Part shown: piece by piece, positions 11,881 through 23,934 of the stretch | Numbering within the stretch: the first letter of the stretch is position 1 | Layout of the letters: every line of letters begins with the position of its first letter | DNA from: Cristatella mucedo | Lineage: Eukaryota; Bryozoa; Phylactolaemata; Cristatellidae | Direction: 5' to 3' | NCBI GenBank assembly: GCA_009760855.2 | Contig: WPIO01000007.1 | Coordinates: 1,739,001 to 1,803,000 of the forward strand | Length of the DNA stretch: 64,000 nucleotides | Program-made: the position numbers and the translations under genes | Notes under the pieces: generated by a model | What the model saw: the letters and a program-made list of their open reading frames with translations, nothing else | Databases searched by the model: none | What the model was told of the DNA's origin: nothing

Positions 11881-13200
11881 TCCCTTCCAAATCTTAATGA
11901 ACCGCGTTCACGGTCTAGTTTTCAGGTTAGAACTATGCACTTCTCACTACAAATATCTCATGTATGCATTTACTGACTGAGATGAAGGACCATAGAAGCA
12001 GCCCCTTGGAGTTGGAAGGGCATGCCTGGTGCTTTGCCCCTGGCTAGGTCCAAGTTTGGCGGTTTTTAAGCTACAATTTCAGTAGGCAACAGGGTTTAGG
12101 ACCCAAATTGCAAGGTGCGACCACGTTAGCGGCTGGTGGCCAACGAGTGAGTGCCTGCTTCAAGTCGCCCTAAGAAAAAGAATTTGGGACCAAACTCCTG
12201 TAATGTGTGAGTTTCTCATGTGTGTTCCCGTATGCGTATAGATATAGACGGTACGTTAAGTTACGTTAGCGGGAATCGTGAATCGTCGGGCGAGAAGCCA
12301 CTTCGCTCTTACGAAAATGCAAGTGAAGCGGCTCTGCCACGTCAGCCTGACCCTCGCTGGCTGGCATAAGTATTCCATGCTTAGTTAGCGATTTAGCTGC
12401 TTTTCTATTCCACGCATTCAAGATGTACAGACCTGACCCTTTACTAATCTTGATCGATTCTCAACTAAATAACTGCATACAAATCCGACACTTAAACAAC
12501 GCCAAACGGCGATGATGCAGGGTACGAAATTCTGCAGGTGGTGCTTTCATAAATGTTAAAATAGAACCAGTGCATAGAGTTGCCTTCATATTTTAGCTGG
12601 TTTTTCATGTGACTTCAGGCAGATTCCTTAACAAGCCTACGCAAGCTAATGCTGAGACATATATTTTTAAAATTGTTGCATTGTTTTCAGGCAGTCCCAG
12701 GTGCTGGGACGTCCTACTCTTCAGGCTCTGCTTGCGGAAATGCAGTGAGTTCACTTTCACACTAAGAAGAATCTCCCTCGCACCTAGATGCTGCATTTAT
12801 TGGCACACATGACACACAGAGCTTCCGAAAAAGCCCGCGATTGCTTCGGGGCAAGGGAAAAGCATCGCTGCATCATTAGCTAAATACAGCGACCCAAAAG
12901 CACCTACAAAGAAAGGCAGTGCCGCTGCCGTTCTCTTTTCGCCAGAAAATCGTTTGAGGTATCTGGATGCTTAGCGATCATGCCGTCAGCAGCCTTCTTG
13001 AGGCAATTTTCTTGACGCATCATTGATGTTTCCAAACGAGGTAGCAACGCTAGAACACATTGCCAGATTAGGACTGATATACCTTATTCACGATTCTAGA
13101 ATTGTAAAGGTTAGGAACCGATTCTGTGATAGTCATTGACCAAGACCATCAAACGCAGACGTTATAAAGTAGGCAGTCAGCCTGTATCCAGAATTGGCCT
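11881..13200. other. Unassigned intergenic sequence
   Basis: Lies between carbonic anhydrase A and the L2-rich region. No gene or known repeat recognised; a few short random open frames. Confidence 0.4.
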
Positions 13201-13204
13201 AATA

Positions 13205-13570
13205 ATTTGAGCTCTACGCCAACGAGCTATCCGTGTATGTCGTGACCACTTTGAAACGCCTGTAACCCTCCATTATTATTAAATAGACTTTTCTACGTTA
13301 TGGATACGGACGTTTAATGTGAATGAGTGGACGTTTCTCGTCGCTGCCTGGTCCAGATGCTATCGGCTTACTTGTGTGCATTGGTGCAGCCCGATTAAGT
13401 CAACAGGTTCGATACATGGCAAAGTCATCATCACCACACCTCGCTTGTGTGGGCTCAGATTAGCACTGTCAGCCTCGTTTGCGGGACAGTACTCTCCGAA
13501 CTTGCAGGCTGCATGCTACGTTTGTAACGTCTTTGATGTTGGTGGGTCTGTCGTCGTCGGCTATTTCAGG
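13205..13570 (+). repeat. Unclassified interspersed repeat, family X
   Basis: Shares an ordered set of words with 23340-23560, 23935-24310 and 61910-62235: GAGCTCTA near the start, then GCCTGTAACCCTCC, then AATAGACTTTTCTACGTTAT, then GGATACGGAC, then a GTCGCTGCC-type stretch. No coding capacity seen. It could be the LTR or non-coding part of a transposon. Confidence 0.5.
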
Positions 13571-13787
13571 CGATAGCCGTCTGTTGCTCGCCTGAAAATG
13601 CCAGTCAACGGCCGCCAGCAGTCGCACCAAATCTGGCAGGGCTTGAAGCAAACGGTTAAAAATAAGTTCATCCCTTACCTTGACCATCGGGCTCACCAGA
13701 CCGTATCGGCAAAGCAGGACAGATAGATCTCCCTCTCGCTCTCTGTGTGGCTGGGCTATTGCCTCATTAATGGCACTGTTAATCGCA

Positions 13788-14450
13788 TTATAATAATAAT
13801 AATACATTTTATAAAGCGCCCTCAGAGAACTGAGTCTTTGTATAGTATGCTCCAAAGAAAGCATAATTGAATGGTTAGTAGCAGCATGCTCGATGTCAAC
13901 AAGCATAGCATGGTTAGATGTGACATGCCCAGGTTCAGCATAAAGTATGGTCAGTGGCAGCAAACACTGTGTCAGCACGCATGACCAAACGAAGGACGAA
14001 TCACAAGGACCCACTACATGATGGGATACATAGATTCGTTTTTAGCTTTTATTTAAGTGTGGGTACGTCAGTGGATGACGTGGCGACAGTCGGAAGTGAG
14101 TTCTAGGCTTTGGGAGCATTTGAACTAAAGGCAAGGCCTGCAAAGGATTTGAGATTCATATGAGTTGTAGAAAAACGATTAGATTCAAAAAGCTGGTGGC
14201 ACGAGGCTTAAGCTGGTGGGAGAGTAGATGTCATAGGTAGGATGGAGCCGGAAAATGAAAGGATCTCAAAATGGTGATAGAACCATGAAGTCGATGCGCT
14301 GCTTGACTGAAGGCCGGTACAGGTCGGTGGGAAGTGGTGTAATGTGGTAACTGCAACGCTCACGTCAGACAAGCTTAGCTACAGAGTTTTGCATCAACTG
14401 TACGCAACTAATTATATCACCCGGTAGACCAGCACGCATCGTGTTACAGA
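13788..14450 (-). mobile_element. 5'-truncated L2-like copy
   Basis: (TAA)n tail followed by the conserved 3' end and the C-terminal part of the ORF on the minus strand. It stops at a point corresponding to about 32515 of the reference copy, directly against the tail of the next L2 copy. Frameshifted and non-functional. Confidence 0.85.
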
Positions 14451-16052
14451 AGGTAATAATAATAATAATATTGCACTTGATAAAGCGCCCTCAGAGAACT
14501 TAATCTCTTTCTAGGCGCTTTACATTTGCTGCAAAGTGATACGCAATAGAATAGTAAGTAAAATCATGCTTGAAAAACAAACAAAATGAATAACATGGTT
14601 AGGGGTTACATGCACTGGGTCAGCATACAAATGTGGTTAGTGGCAGCATGAACAGTGTCAGCACGCATAAGCACATCGAGGACGAATCACAAGGACCCAC
14701 TAAATGCTGTCCTAAATAGGTATGTTTTTAAGTTTCTTTTAAATGTGGTCAGGTCAGGGGATGTTCTGATGCAGGTCGGGAGGGAGTTCCAGGCTGTGGG
14801 AGCATACGAGCTAAATGCACGGTCTCCAAAGGATTTAAGGTTTGTACGAGGTATTTCTAGACTGTTGGATTCCGAAAAGCGAGTGGTACGATGCTTTGCC
14901 TGATGGGGTAGTATATCTGAAAGATAGGCTGGAGCCATAGAATGAAGAGACCTAAAAGTGAGCGACAAAACCTTGAAGTCAATCCGTTGCTTGACTGGTA
15001 ACCAGTGCAGGTCGGCGAGAAGTGGAGTAATGTGGCAACTGCGACGCTCACGACAGACAAGCCTAGCTGCAGAGTTTTGCACCAGCTGCAATCGCCTGAT
15101 CGCACATGCTGGTAGGCCAGTAAGCAGTGAGTTGCAGAAGTCGAGACGAGATGTCACGAATGCATGGACCAACTTGGACGTGGTATCCTTATCTAAACAA
15201 GCCCTAATTTTAGCAATGTTATGAAGCTGAAAATAGGCTGATTTGACTGTGGAGCTGATGTGGTCGTCTAACGAGAGGTCGCTTTGGAATATGACACCTA
15301 GATTTCGAGCTGATGCAACAGGAGATATGCTGGCAGAGCCAATTTTGAAAGTCAGCCTTTCCAATTTCTGAATAACACTGGGTTTGCCCATAACTAGTAA
15401 GTTAGTTTTATCATCGTTTAGTTTTAGAAAATTTGCTGCCATCCATGATCGGATGTCATCAATGCATGCAGCAAATGAGTTGAGAGAATTTGAGGTGCTC
15501 GAAGGCTGGGAGGGATCAAAGTAAAGGTACAACTGAGTGTCATCCGCATAGAAGTGAAAGCCTAGATTGTGCTTGGCAATCATATCAGCAAGAGGCAGAG
15601 TATAAACCGTGAAAAGATCCGGACCTAGCACAGAGCCCTGAGGTACTCCATATTTTAGAGGTACTTCAGATGATCTTTGTCCATTCACGTCAACACTCTG
15701 GAGTCTCCCACTGAGATAGGACCTGAACCACTGCAGAGCAGTACCAGTGATGCCCAGGCGAGATGAGAGGCGCTCTAGAAGTACTTTGTGATCGATGGTA
15801 TCAAAAGCTGCCGAAAGATCGAGCAAAACAAGAAGAGACACTCTGCCCATGTCTGCATTCCTAAGTAGGTCGTTGTATACCCGAAGCAATGCTGACTCTG
15901 TGGAGTGATTAGCTCTAAAGCCAGACTGGAACTTACTAGCAAGGTGTGAGGTTTCGATATACGAGTTCAGCTGGTCTGCCACGACCCGTTCCAGTGTCTT
16001 TGATAGGAATGGTAGAAGGGAGACTGGGTGGTAGTTGCTTAAGTTCTCTTGA
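14451..16052 (-). mobile_element. Young L2-like copy with intact RT region
   Basis: Minus-strand element with a (TAA)n tail at 14456-14470, the conserved L2-type 3' end, and an open RT/C-terminal frame. It is 5'-truncated at about 16050, inside the RT N-terminal part (NLSNYHPVSLLPFLSKTLER). Its 3' kilobase is almost identical to the copy at 48448-49867, marking a recently active subfamily. Confidence 0.92.
14687..16050 (-). CDS. L2-like reverse transcriptase, C-terminal portion (5'-truncated)
   Basis: An unbroken frame of more than 430 codons encodes a non-LTR reverse transcriptase, which copies element RNA at a nicked chromosomal target. Visible in order: the NYHPVSLLPFLSKTLER entry segment; motif A LLDLSAAFDTIDH, with the first catalytic Asp; motif B GVPQGSVLGP; motif C FHFYADDTQLYL, with the Asp pair; a thumb-like segment; and the family's C-terminal tail (AWNSLP..IRTS..L..FK.NLK..LF). 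The endonuclease domain and any start codon are missing through 5' truncation, so the copy cannot be autonomous. Against the sister copies it carries changes such as GPDLF for GPVLF. No host function is implied. Confidence 0.85.
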
Positions 16053-16124
16053 ATTAATGATCAGTATCAATATAAATGGGTATTATTAATGATAATAAGT
16101 AATATTAATGATCAGTAGGTAAAG

Positions 16125-16640
16125 AGCTAGCCTGGGAGTGGTTAAGAAGATTGTTGATCGAAGACAAAAGCATTTTTATGTTCATTTTGATGTTTGATTA
16201 AACAATGTTTTTATAGAACCTAGAATTGGCCTTTGCTAGGATCGATTGGTACCATCTACAGTAGTCCTCATATGCCTGGTGATGGACAGTCAGTCCTGAT
16301 CTTTTGTATACTTTTTCAGGCTTGTACTTAGTGAATCTAGCTAGTTCAACGTTAAATGATAGCTGCCATAAACCACAGGTCTTAAAGGGGATATTGCACA
16401 ATGCGCTTAGTCAGTGGCGAAAACTCGTCAAGCATGTCTACTAGTGTCAATAGCCACTTTTAAAAGTCAAAATGTCCTGCTCACTTAGGAGGAAATTGAT
16501 TGAGCAATAGATCAATGAGACCCTAGAAAGTCGGAAGGGAAATTGAGAAACAGATTTTACGAAGATATTCTCTCGAGGACAGCATTATGGTTAAGGTTTT
16601 TTGAGGATTAGTGATTTGCAGGTGACTTTGATGCAGAGGC
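16125..16640 (-). mobile_element. L2-like fragment, region between endonuclease and RT
   Basis: Matches 33790-34200 of the reference copy (GTAAAGAGCTAGCCTGGGAG and the following 500 bp). The frame is partly open at 16198-16401. Separated from the young copy on its left by a short ATTAATGATCAG-rich spacer. Too diverged to belong to the same insertion. Confidence 0.75.
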
Positions 16641-16699
16641 AGGCACACACTGTAGTCTGAATGAAATTTTCTTGTGGTCAGCTAGGCTACTTCGAGTGA

Positions 16700-17880
16700 C
16701 CAAGAATCCAATGATGATGAAGCTCAGCGAGGTATCCGCCCATTTTTACGGAAGCTGGGACATCGAGGCCTAGATTGTATTGTGCTATTTGAGGTTGATG
16801 AGGGGCTGCAGAGTGTCTCAGGCCTGATAAGGCTATTGCCGCTGTTATTACTTGCTGTGCCTTCACGGTTTATCAGAGACTGAGCGATGAAGACCTAGCG
16901 AAATACCTCGCTTTAAAGAGGCCTCTAACTGTGACACTTCCGCCGAATGATTTCGGTGCCTACAACGAGCTTTCATGCCGACCGTTGCCAGCAATAGATA
17001 CCGTTGACGTATAAGTGGCGGATCTTACGAAGCTTGTTTCGTTGGTGACGCCTTCATCTGATGGTGCTGTGGCTGTCGTTGAAGCATGGCGAAACGCGTG
17101 CTTTCGCGGCCGGACTGCCAGATGCCATTAAAATGCAGTTGAAGACTTTGAAGCTTATCGACAATGGCTCTCTAGCAGTAACTGAGCGGGTGTGACACCT
17201 GACATTGCTGCTGACCACTTTTTTCAGGTGAGCACAGTGGGAGTAGCGTGAGGCATGATAATGAGTCCCACGTCCACTCAAGGCGTTTCGTCTGCTTGAT
17301 GCGAAAGAGCACCGAGCACAACCATGTTTCCAGAAACTGCTGTTACTACTCGCATCTACTCAATGGTTAATCTTGTGCTTGCGTTGCGGCCATGCTGGGC
17401 ACACAGCTTCCTCTAGTTCGAGCAATGGGATTGCCACAGCATACCTAAAAAAACGAATACGAAGATACGCTAAGTTCTGTTCTACAGCTTATCTCCTGGC
17501 CACGGGGCAGCTGCTTGTGTGATAGCTGGGGTTGATGGGAGTTCGGCGAAGGCTTTCCTGACACTGACTTGTCGCTTTTTGGTCAGTTCCGGGAAGCGAA
17601 CTTGTGCTTTTTTGCTTGACCCCGTCAGCGAGCCTGTCATAATCATGCTCTCGACGTGAACCGTATGCATATTTATGTTCAGCGTGGATGTCAACATCCG
17701 AGGCGTCTGGTGCATGTGAACTGCATTTCGGTCGACATTATGCCCTGCTACGATTTTATGCTTGACATGGACGCCATGCAGTGTCTTGGAGGCGAGCGAA
17801 TCAGCTCCAAAAGCAAGGGTGCGAAGTTTTACTGTAAAGCGGCTGGCCTGCGCCTGCCGAGCGGCAGCATGAGTAATTAA
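16700..17880 (+). pseudogene. Gypsy-type LTR retrotransposon gag-protease relic
   Basis: Plus-strand translation with frame changes gives an ordered gag-like series. YQRLSDEDLAKYLALKRPL.. is followed by VDV.VADLTKLVSLV.... Around 17380-17415 comes a retroviral-type zinc knuckle, CLRCGHAGHTAS, whose last Cys is gone. At 17640-17830 the stretch RRLVHVNCISVDIMPCYDFMLDMDAMQCLGG resembles the C-terminal half of LTR-element aspartic proteases (hydrophobic, LG.D/DF.LGMD...LGG pattern). The protease active-site Asp triad is not recognisable. Many stops make it a dead element. RT was not convincingly found downstream. Confidence 0.55.
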
Positions 17881-19585
17881 TTTCCGATGAGGACATGTTA
17901 ATCGTCTACAAGAATTTTTCCGTGATATCTGCTAGTAGTGTGTGGACCGCGTTGTAGGTTTGGATAGAATGCACCTTACCTCCTGGGCGAAGACCAACAG
18001 TATCACCTAGAAATACCCAGACTCTTTGGTGTGGTTCGAGTAGCATTGCCATAGGTACATACCTAGAGATCGTTGGTAAGGTATTTGAAAACGGATGCGT
18101 TTGGCAAAGCTAGGCTGACAACTCAAGGCATGTTAATTTGGCAAAGTTAGAGTTGGTGCTGAAAGGCGTCAACCTAGCAATAGTATGGGGCCTCGGCAAC
18201 AGTATTCAGCTAGCTCCGTTACTGAGCTCGGGCAATAAGCCGATGCATAGAGTGATCTCAGGCGCGACTGGCAGAGCCTCCATGAAGGCAGCTGACGGAC
18301 AAACTGACACAACTATTGACCTCTGGGCTTTCCATGACGAGCTCCACCTCGGCATTAATCAAACTAAAAGCCTCGCTCAAATGAGCTTCCCAACGGCCAA
18401 GATCATCAGCAGTCAGGTTGAGAGCTTCGTGCGATCGTGCTTGCATTCTAGGTCGGCGTGGCATGAGTTCACGGCGGCATCAGCTGTTGGTCAACTAGTC
18501 CGCCTATGATTAGGGTGGCTTGTAGCTTAGGTACTGGCTGGTACTCCACCATGGTTCATTAAACCCCTTTGATTAGCATGCTGACAACTAGATAAGTAGT
18601 AAGATAGGCGAGCAGACCCGGGAGATTGCTGCGACACAACACAATTAATGTGGGGGGGGGGGTTGCAACGGGGAGGCGGGGCTGAGCTGCTGTCAGCTGC
18701 CTCAGTGGGAGCCATTTATTGAGGAGAATACGTGTGCTTGGAGCTCACTACGGTGTGTTTTGTCGTCGCCAAAATTTGTACTACAGTCGGTTGACCCAGA
18801 GCCAGCAGCTGGCAGTATTTACACTCCGAGCGATTTGCATAGGTTAGAGTTCGATATTAGGCCGAGTATCTTCGCGATCTGGCGGCGGCTGCCAGACGAC
18901 AGCCGGATTTGCACCGAGCCGGACAGCCCTGATTAAATTGCTGAAGCAAATATTCCGCAAGTGCCTCCCACCTGGGCAGCTTTTTTTGGGACTCAGGCTG
19001 TCTTTTAATCGCACATGTTCGTGCAGCTTGTGGACTTTGGGTAGGACCATGCATTTTTGCGGCTCATATCGCCCGTCGCGAACTAGAAGGAATATTTCAG
19101 ATATGGTCTGCTTTAAAAACATCGCTCCACCTACTCAGAACGAGAGCAAGTCGGCTCAAAGCCGCAAGCTTCACAAGTATCAGTGGCACAAGTCCGCTGG
19201 TGCCCTTAAATAATTATGAATTATTAATAGAATAAAGAATGGGCAGTTAAATAGTTAGCAAAAAGATACTTGATTGGGCAGCGGGTGTTTGTGAAACCCC
19301 CTCCTGGTGGTCGGTGCACAATCCACTCTGCCCTAGGCCGGGTGACAGGCGTCTGGCAGGAGTTGAGATTGAGATAGGTGGAGTGTGCTTGCATGCTGCA
19401 CACATGTGGACAGTGGACAGTGCCGGAGGAAAAGGCTTGTCCAGTTGGATTAGCACCTCAAACTACCAAAACTAGAAAAACTGAAGAGGTTGACCCGCTT
19501 GCTCGCACTCGTCCAAGGCAGAGTCTCCTAGCTTGTATACTACCTTTCTTATTTCGTCGTGTCGCTCGACCAATATTTCTGACCT
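17881..19585. other. Unassigned, probably decayed LTR-element sequence
   Basis: Downstream of the gag-protease relic. Possible remnants of a Gypsy polyprotein near 17885-18100 (ISDEDMLIVYKNFSV) are too weak to assign. It contains a 12-base G run at about 18651-18662. Open frames at 18138-18509 and 18844-19213 resemble nothing I recognise. Confidence 0.3.
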
Positions 19586-19589
19586 ACTG

Positions 19590-19770
19590 GCATGTGATCT
19601 GTAGATTTTTGGGAATATGGCTGGTTTATGGCTTTGTTGTTGGAATTATGGTGAGTTTAAGGCCAGATGGCCTAGTTTATCATATTGTGGCCAGTTTATG
19701 GCCTGCTGATATTCATGGCACAGCAGCCAGTAAATTGCCCGTTGAAATTCATGGTATGTATGGATGCCAT
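19590..19770 (-). repeat. TTTATGGCC-rich LTR-like repeat, diverged copy
   Basis: Contains spaced GGTTTATGG, GTTGTTGG and CAGTTTATGGCC words in the same order as 62245-62440, and in reverse complement at 63118-63320. Heavily diverged. Strand is given by the TATAAATA/AATAAA-bearing orientation of the 63118 copy. Confidence 0.4.
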
Positions 19771-19790
19771 ATGTTGGCATGCACATAGGG

Positions 19791-19974
19791 CAGTGGTTCT
19801 CAACCTTCCTAATGCTGTGTCCCTTTAATACAGTTCCTCAGGTTGTGGCGACCCCCAACTATAAAATTATTGTGTGAAAAATGTGGAAATGCGTGTTTTC
19901 CGGTGGTCCTAGGTGACCCCTGTAAATGGATTGTTCGACCACCAAAGGGGTCGCGACCCATTGGTTGAGAACTG
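19791..19974 (+). mobile_element. SPIN/URR1-like non-autonomous hAT element (MITE)
   Basis: A 184-bp element with terminal inverted repeats CAGTGGTTCTCAACC at the left and GGTTGAGAACTG at the right. Internal blocks are ACCCCCAACTATAAAATTAT, TTTCCGGTGGTCCTAGGTGA and AAAGGGGTCGCGACCCATTG. From memory this block order is that of the SPIN (Space Invaders)/URR1 group of non-autonomous hAT transposons, known from tetrapods and a few invertebrates and explained by horizontal transfer. No clear 8-bp target-site duplication is left (ACATAGGG versus AACGAGTC), and two bases appear lost from the right TIR. It has no coding capacity and relied on a hAT transposase in trans. Confidence 0.8.
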
Positions 19975-21060
19975 AACGAGTCGGAAGGAACCGAAGCCGG
20001 TTGCTGGCCTTGGGAGCGCCACATAGTCCGGTGCCATTAGGAGGGTGAGAAAATATATATTTCGATATGTGCTTACGACTGAGCTTTATTTGTTCCGTGC
20101 ATTGCTGGACAAAAGAGTCACACTTCTGATAGGTTCCAATATATCAGTAATGCATTGGAGGCAACTTCAGTCGCGAGATGGACAAAGCATTAAGGCATTG
20201 AAGTTTATGCCGAGTCCGGGGCTGAAGAAGTGGCTGTGGGAGCTGGATTGGTCGGTCTAAATTGCACCGTGACACTGTTTTCACGATCAGCCTGGGAGGC
20301 CCAGACCTCACGTGCTGCTAACCTTGACCGGCTCTGCACAGGTGTGACCAACTCTCTACAGTTATGTTGGTTGGGTCCGATCAACTGCGATAGCTTTCTT
20401 CTCAGGGCGAAGTCCCCGAAGAAGACCAGCAGACCCATGAAAAAGACTTTCATATTCTCCACGACAAAGGTCGGCCATCGTGGCCTACGTGGCTCTTGCC
20501 TACCTTAATCCACATTGTAATAAACACCCCTGTTGTCGATTCAATCGTCTGGCATGTGCGACTGCTGGCACATTTTCAAGTCCATGTTTATACCGTCATA
20601 GTTGGAGTCAGAGACTTCATTGTCAATGATGTTGACAGTGCAAGATAGCTTTCAGATCATACGAGTAATTAAGGTGAATAAAAGATTGCTGCAGTTCGCA
20701 ATACGCTGCCCTTTAAGATGTCACTCGAGAGCCGTTAAACAAGTGTTTAGCTGCCTTTTCATCTACCTTCTCCCGAGAGAACAACCCTTTTCGGAGGAGA
20801 ACAGGATACCCGCGTCGACCATATCTAGAGTGCTCTCTCATTAGACAGTGAGGTCAGGCCACTGACGGCTTCCGCTTGAATTTTGAAAACTGTCAATCTT
20901 GCTCCGACTAAGTCTGAAGCTGGCAGTTCAGGACATAATCATGCCTGGCCTAGATCTGTCCCGTCATTCTAAGGCAGTTTAGTTGAGGTGGTTGGAAGAG
21001 CGCTCAAGAGAACTCTCTTTAAACTTCGGCATCAAAGACATAGGGTAACGAGCCAAACAG
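19975..21060. other. Unassigned intergenic sequence
   Basis: Contains open frames at 20205-20508 on both strands and an AATAAA at about 20519, but no family I recognise. Might include LTR remnants. Confidence 0.35.
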
Positions 21061-21067
21061 CGGACCT

Positions 21068-22260
21068 AATAATAGTAATAATAATAGTAACAGCACGCTC
21101 GATTAAGCGCCCTCAGATAACTCAATCTCTTTCTAGGCACTTTAAATTTGCTGCAAAGGAAACACGATCGAATGGTAAGTAATAGCATGCTCTATAAAAA
21201 AAAGAATAACATGGTTAAGGGTGACATGCACATGGTCACCATGCAAGTGTGGTTAGTGGCAGCACGAAGTGTCAGCATACATAACTACGTAAAGGACGAA
21301 TCACAGGTACCCACTAAATGCTGTGCTAAATAAGGGCGTTTTTAATTTTTTTAAATGCTGTCAAGTCAGGGGATGTCGTGACTCAAGTCGGGAGTAAGTT
21401 CCAGGCTTTGGGAGCATTCGAACTAAATTTGCGGTCTCCGAAGGATTTGAGGTTTGTACGAGGCATAGGTAAACAGTTAGGTTCCAAAAAGCGGGTGGTA
21501 CGATGCTTAGCCTTGTGGGGCTGTAGATCTGATAGGTAGGCTAGAGGCAAAGAATGAATGAACCTAAAAGTGAGTGACAATACCTTCAAGTCGATGAATT
21601 GCTTGACTGGGAGCCAGTGCAGGTCGATGAGAAGTAGTGTGATGTGGTAACTGCGACGCTCGTGACATACAAGCCTAGCTGCAGAGTTTTGCACCAGCTG
21701 TAAGCGACTGAGTGCACAGGCCGGTGGCCAGTAAGCAGTGAGCTACAGAAGTCAAGACGTGATGTAACAAATACAATTACCGACTTAGATGGGGTGTTGC
21801 TGCCTAAACAAGCCCGAATTCTAGCAATGCTATTTTGCTGAAATTATGCTGACTTATTTGTGGAGCTGGTGTGGTCGTCTAATGAAAGATCACTTTGGAA
21901 AATAATGCCTAGATTTCGTGCAGATTCAACAGGAGATATGCTGGCGGAGCCAATTTTGAGAGCTAGTCTTTCCAATGTCAGAATCGCATTTGGTTTGCCG
22001 TTAAATAGTAAGTTGGTTTTATCATTATTCAATTTGAGAAAATTTGCGGCCATCCTTTGTGCAAATATCATAAATACACGGAACAAGGGAATTGAGAGAA
22101 TATGACATGCTCGAGGGCAGGGAGGGATCATAGCAGAGCTACAACCAAGTATTGTCCGCATAGAACTTAAGGCCTAGATTGTGCTTGGCAATCACAACGG
22201 CAAGAAGAAGAGTAAAAACCGTGAAATAACAGGACCAAGCACGAACCCATTACTCGTGCA
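21068..22260 (-). mobile_element. 5'-truncated L2-like copy, moderately old
   Basis: Plus-strand order is (TAA)n tail, conserved 3' end (GATTAAGCGCCCTCAGATAA), C-terminal ORF and post-RT segment, running to about 22250 near the RT motif C region. Minus-strand pieces QNSAARLVCHERRSYHITLL and LDDHTSSTNKSA align with the intact copies. Frameshifts and stops are present. Confidence 0.85.
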
Positions 22261-22820
22261 ATCAGCAAGTTCTAGAGAGTGATTATTAAATATCCAGACA
22301 AAAATGTCTGGCAGGCCAAGTTGAGGAGGAAGTGACCTTTGGGTGTGGAAACAGCCCCAGTGGAGATCCTGGGCCCTAGTTTTCCCGGGTCACTCTGAGA
22401 GGTCCCAGTACCAACCGGCGTCGTTCTTAACAGGCTTGATAAGCGTGACAACTATTTGCAACAAACACGAGAAAGTTAATTTGACGTACGCCTAGTTTTT
22501 CTTTGATTGACACGCTGAGTTGCAGTCTGGGAAGCACTTGGTCTTGTTGATCTTAAGCGATAACGTGCCGATCCAACTCTTGATGGCATCTTTGCCGAGC
22601 GGCTGACAGCCCAGGCAGTTTAAAAGCTACTCATAAGTCATAGGCAAGAGAGTACGAGCTTATCTGGCATCTTGATTGAGCCAGAAGAGAGTAAAGTTGG
22701 AAATTCAGGGTTTTGAAAGTATAGCGTCCGGCTGGCCCGGAAGGCTCACATGATTTATTCAACGTTGTGAAGCTTCAACATGTCATGTGTTAAGCACAGC
22801 TCAGGGTGCAAGTTGAAAGT
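22261..22820. other. Unassigned sequence
   Basis: No feature recognised between the L2 copy and the SINE. Confidence 0.4.
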
Positions 22821-22821
22821 G

Positions 22822-23008
22822 GCGAGCCGAGATAGCTCACTAGGTAAGGTGGTTGCTTTTAATGACCTCGGTCCAGAGGTTGTGGGTTCGAATCCTGATG
22901 TGTGTGATCCTTTACTGCCGCGACAAGCATTGGTGATAGCCGTAAAGGCTTATCTGTAGCTATACAAAAAAGAGGCTATAGAATCAGCTAGTATTTGCTA
23001 TTTAATTA
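22822..23008 (+). mobile_element. tRNA-derived SINE, best-preserved copy
   Basis: The tRNA-like head has an A-box region (AGCTCACTAGGTAAGGTGG, from 22834) and a perfect B box (GGGTTCGAATCC, 22884-22895). It is followed by a body ending TATACAAAAAAGAGGCTATA ... CAGCTAGTATTT. Further copies lie at 35141-35306, 37318-37487 and 45446-45621 (all minus), plus a head-only piece at 40111-40160. Transcribed by pol III and dependent on a partner LINE. Not a functional tRNA: the anticodon arm does not pair as a tRNA should. Confidence 0.8.
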
Positions 23009-23204
23009 TTTGAAATGGGGCTGAAGAGCGTTTCAATAGCAGCCTAAAGCACCCCGTCTACGGTCGAGGATACCCGTTGAAACGGCAGCTTGCTAGACCT
23101 ACTAGATTATGTCGGACAAAGTGTTCCTTGCGTTTCCTGAGTTACAACTAGTGGAATAGATTATGTCATACTCCACGTTTACATATATCAGCCCAGGTCA
23201 AACT

Positions 23205-23278
23205 AGCAAATGTAAAGTGCCTAGAAAGAGATTGAGTTCTCTGAGGGTACTGTATCAAATGCATTATTATTATTAAAT
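23205..23278 (+). mobile_element. L2-like 3' tail fragment
   Basis: A 70-bp copy of the extreme 3' end (AATGTAAAGTGCCTAGAAAG ... CTGAGGGTACTGTATCAAAT) ending in (ATT)n. Confidence 0.75.
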
Positions 23279-23339
23279 CAAAGACTGGACAGTCAGTTGT
23301 ACTAAAGCTTTGAAAGAGGCAGGAGTTACTTTCTAAACC

Positions 23340-23560
23340 TATATCCAGATAGTGGAGTGGTGTGTGGGCATCGTATGAGAGTTTGTACGCCGTGGTGTTG
23401 GCGGACACATGTAACCGCCCGGTGCTATCGGCTAGACTTCTCTACATTATGACTATGGACTGTTTCCATTCAGGTATGGGCGCTCTTTGCTGCGGCCATG
23501 TTTTGCTGCTATCGGAAATTGCATGCATTGGTGCTGCACCAAAAAGTCCATAGCGTCGAG
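23340..23560 (+). repeat. Unclassified interspersed repeat, family X, diverged copy
   Basis: Shares the core GTAACCGCCCGGTGCTATCG then TAGACTTCTCTACATTATGA then GACTATGGACTG and a GCATTGGTGC segment with the copy at 13205-13570. Confidence 0.4.
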
Positions 23561-23934
23561 ACAAAGTTCACGTATCGCCGTATATACAATAAATATAACA
23601 TAATATATACAATATAAGTAAATCACGCCGGTATATGTCGAGCGTCAGCTTGAACTAGTGCACCGTTACGAGCGCTGTGCTTGCTGCCTAGTTCTGCCAG
23701 GACGTGGACAATTCTAAGTCCTTTCTAATATATCGGGAGTGCTGAATAGTTACCAAGGATTTTTGTATACGTTCGTGCATCGGTGAGGATTCTATAACGT
23801 AACGGCGGTGCTAGCTAAACCAGCCGGATTAAGGAGGATACTTATTATTCACGATTATGCGATTGTACTATAGTTTAGTGCCAAGGCGGTATAAAAAGTC
23901 AGCGCCGTGCGATAGGATAAGCGGATAGTGAGGT

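Noticed and set aside
13469-14014. 181-codon minus-strand frame
   Set aside because: It runs from family X sequence into the 3' end of an L2 copy, so it is a chance frame across two repeats.
22834-22895. Functional tRNA gene
   Set aside because: A and B boxes are present, but arms do not pair as a tRNA and the sequence recurs with a shared SINE body.
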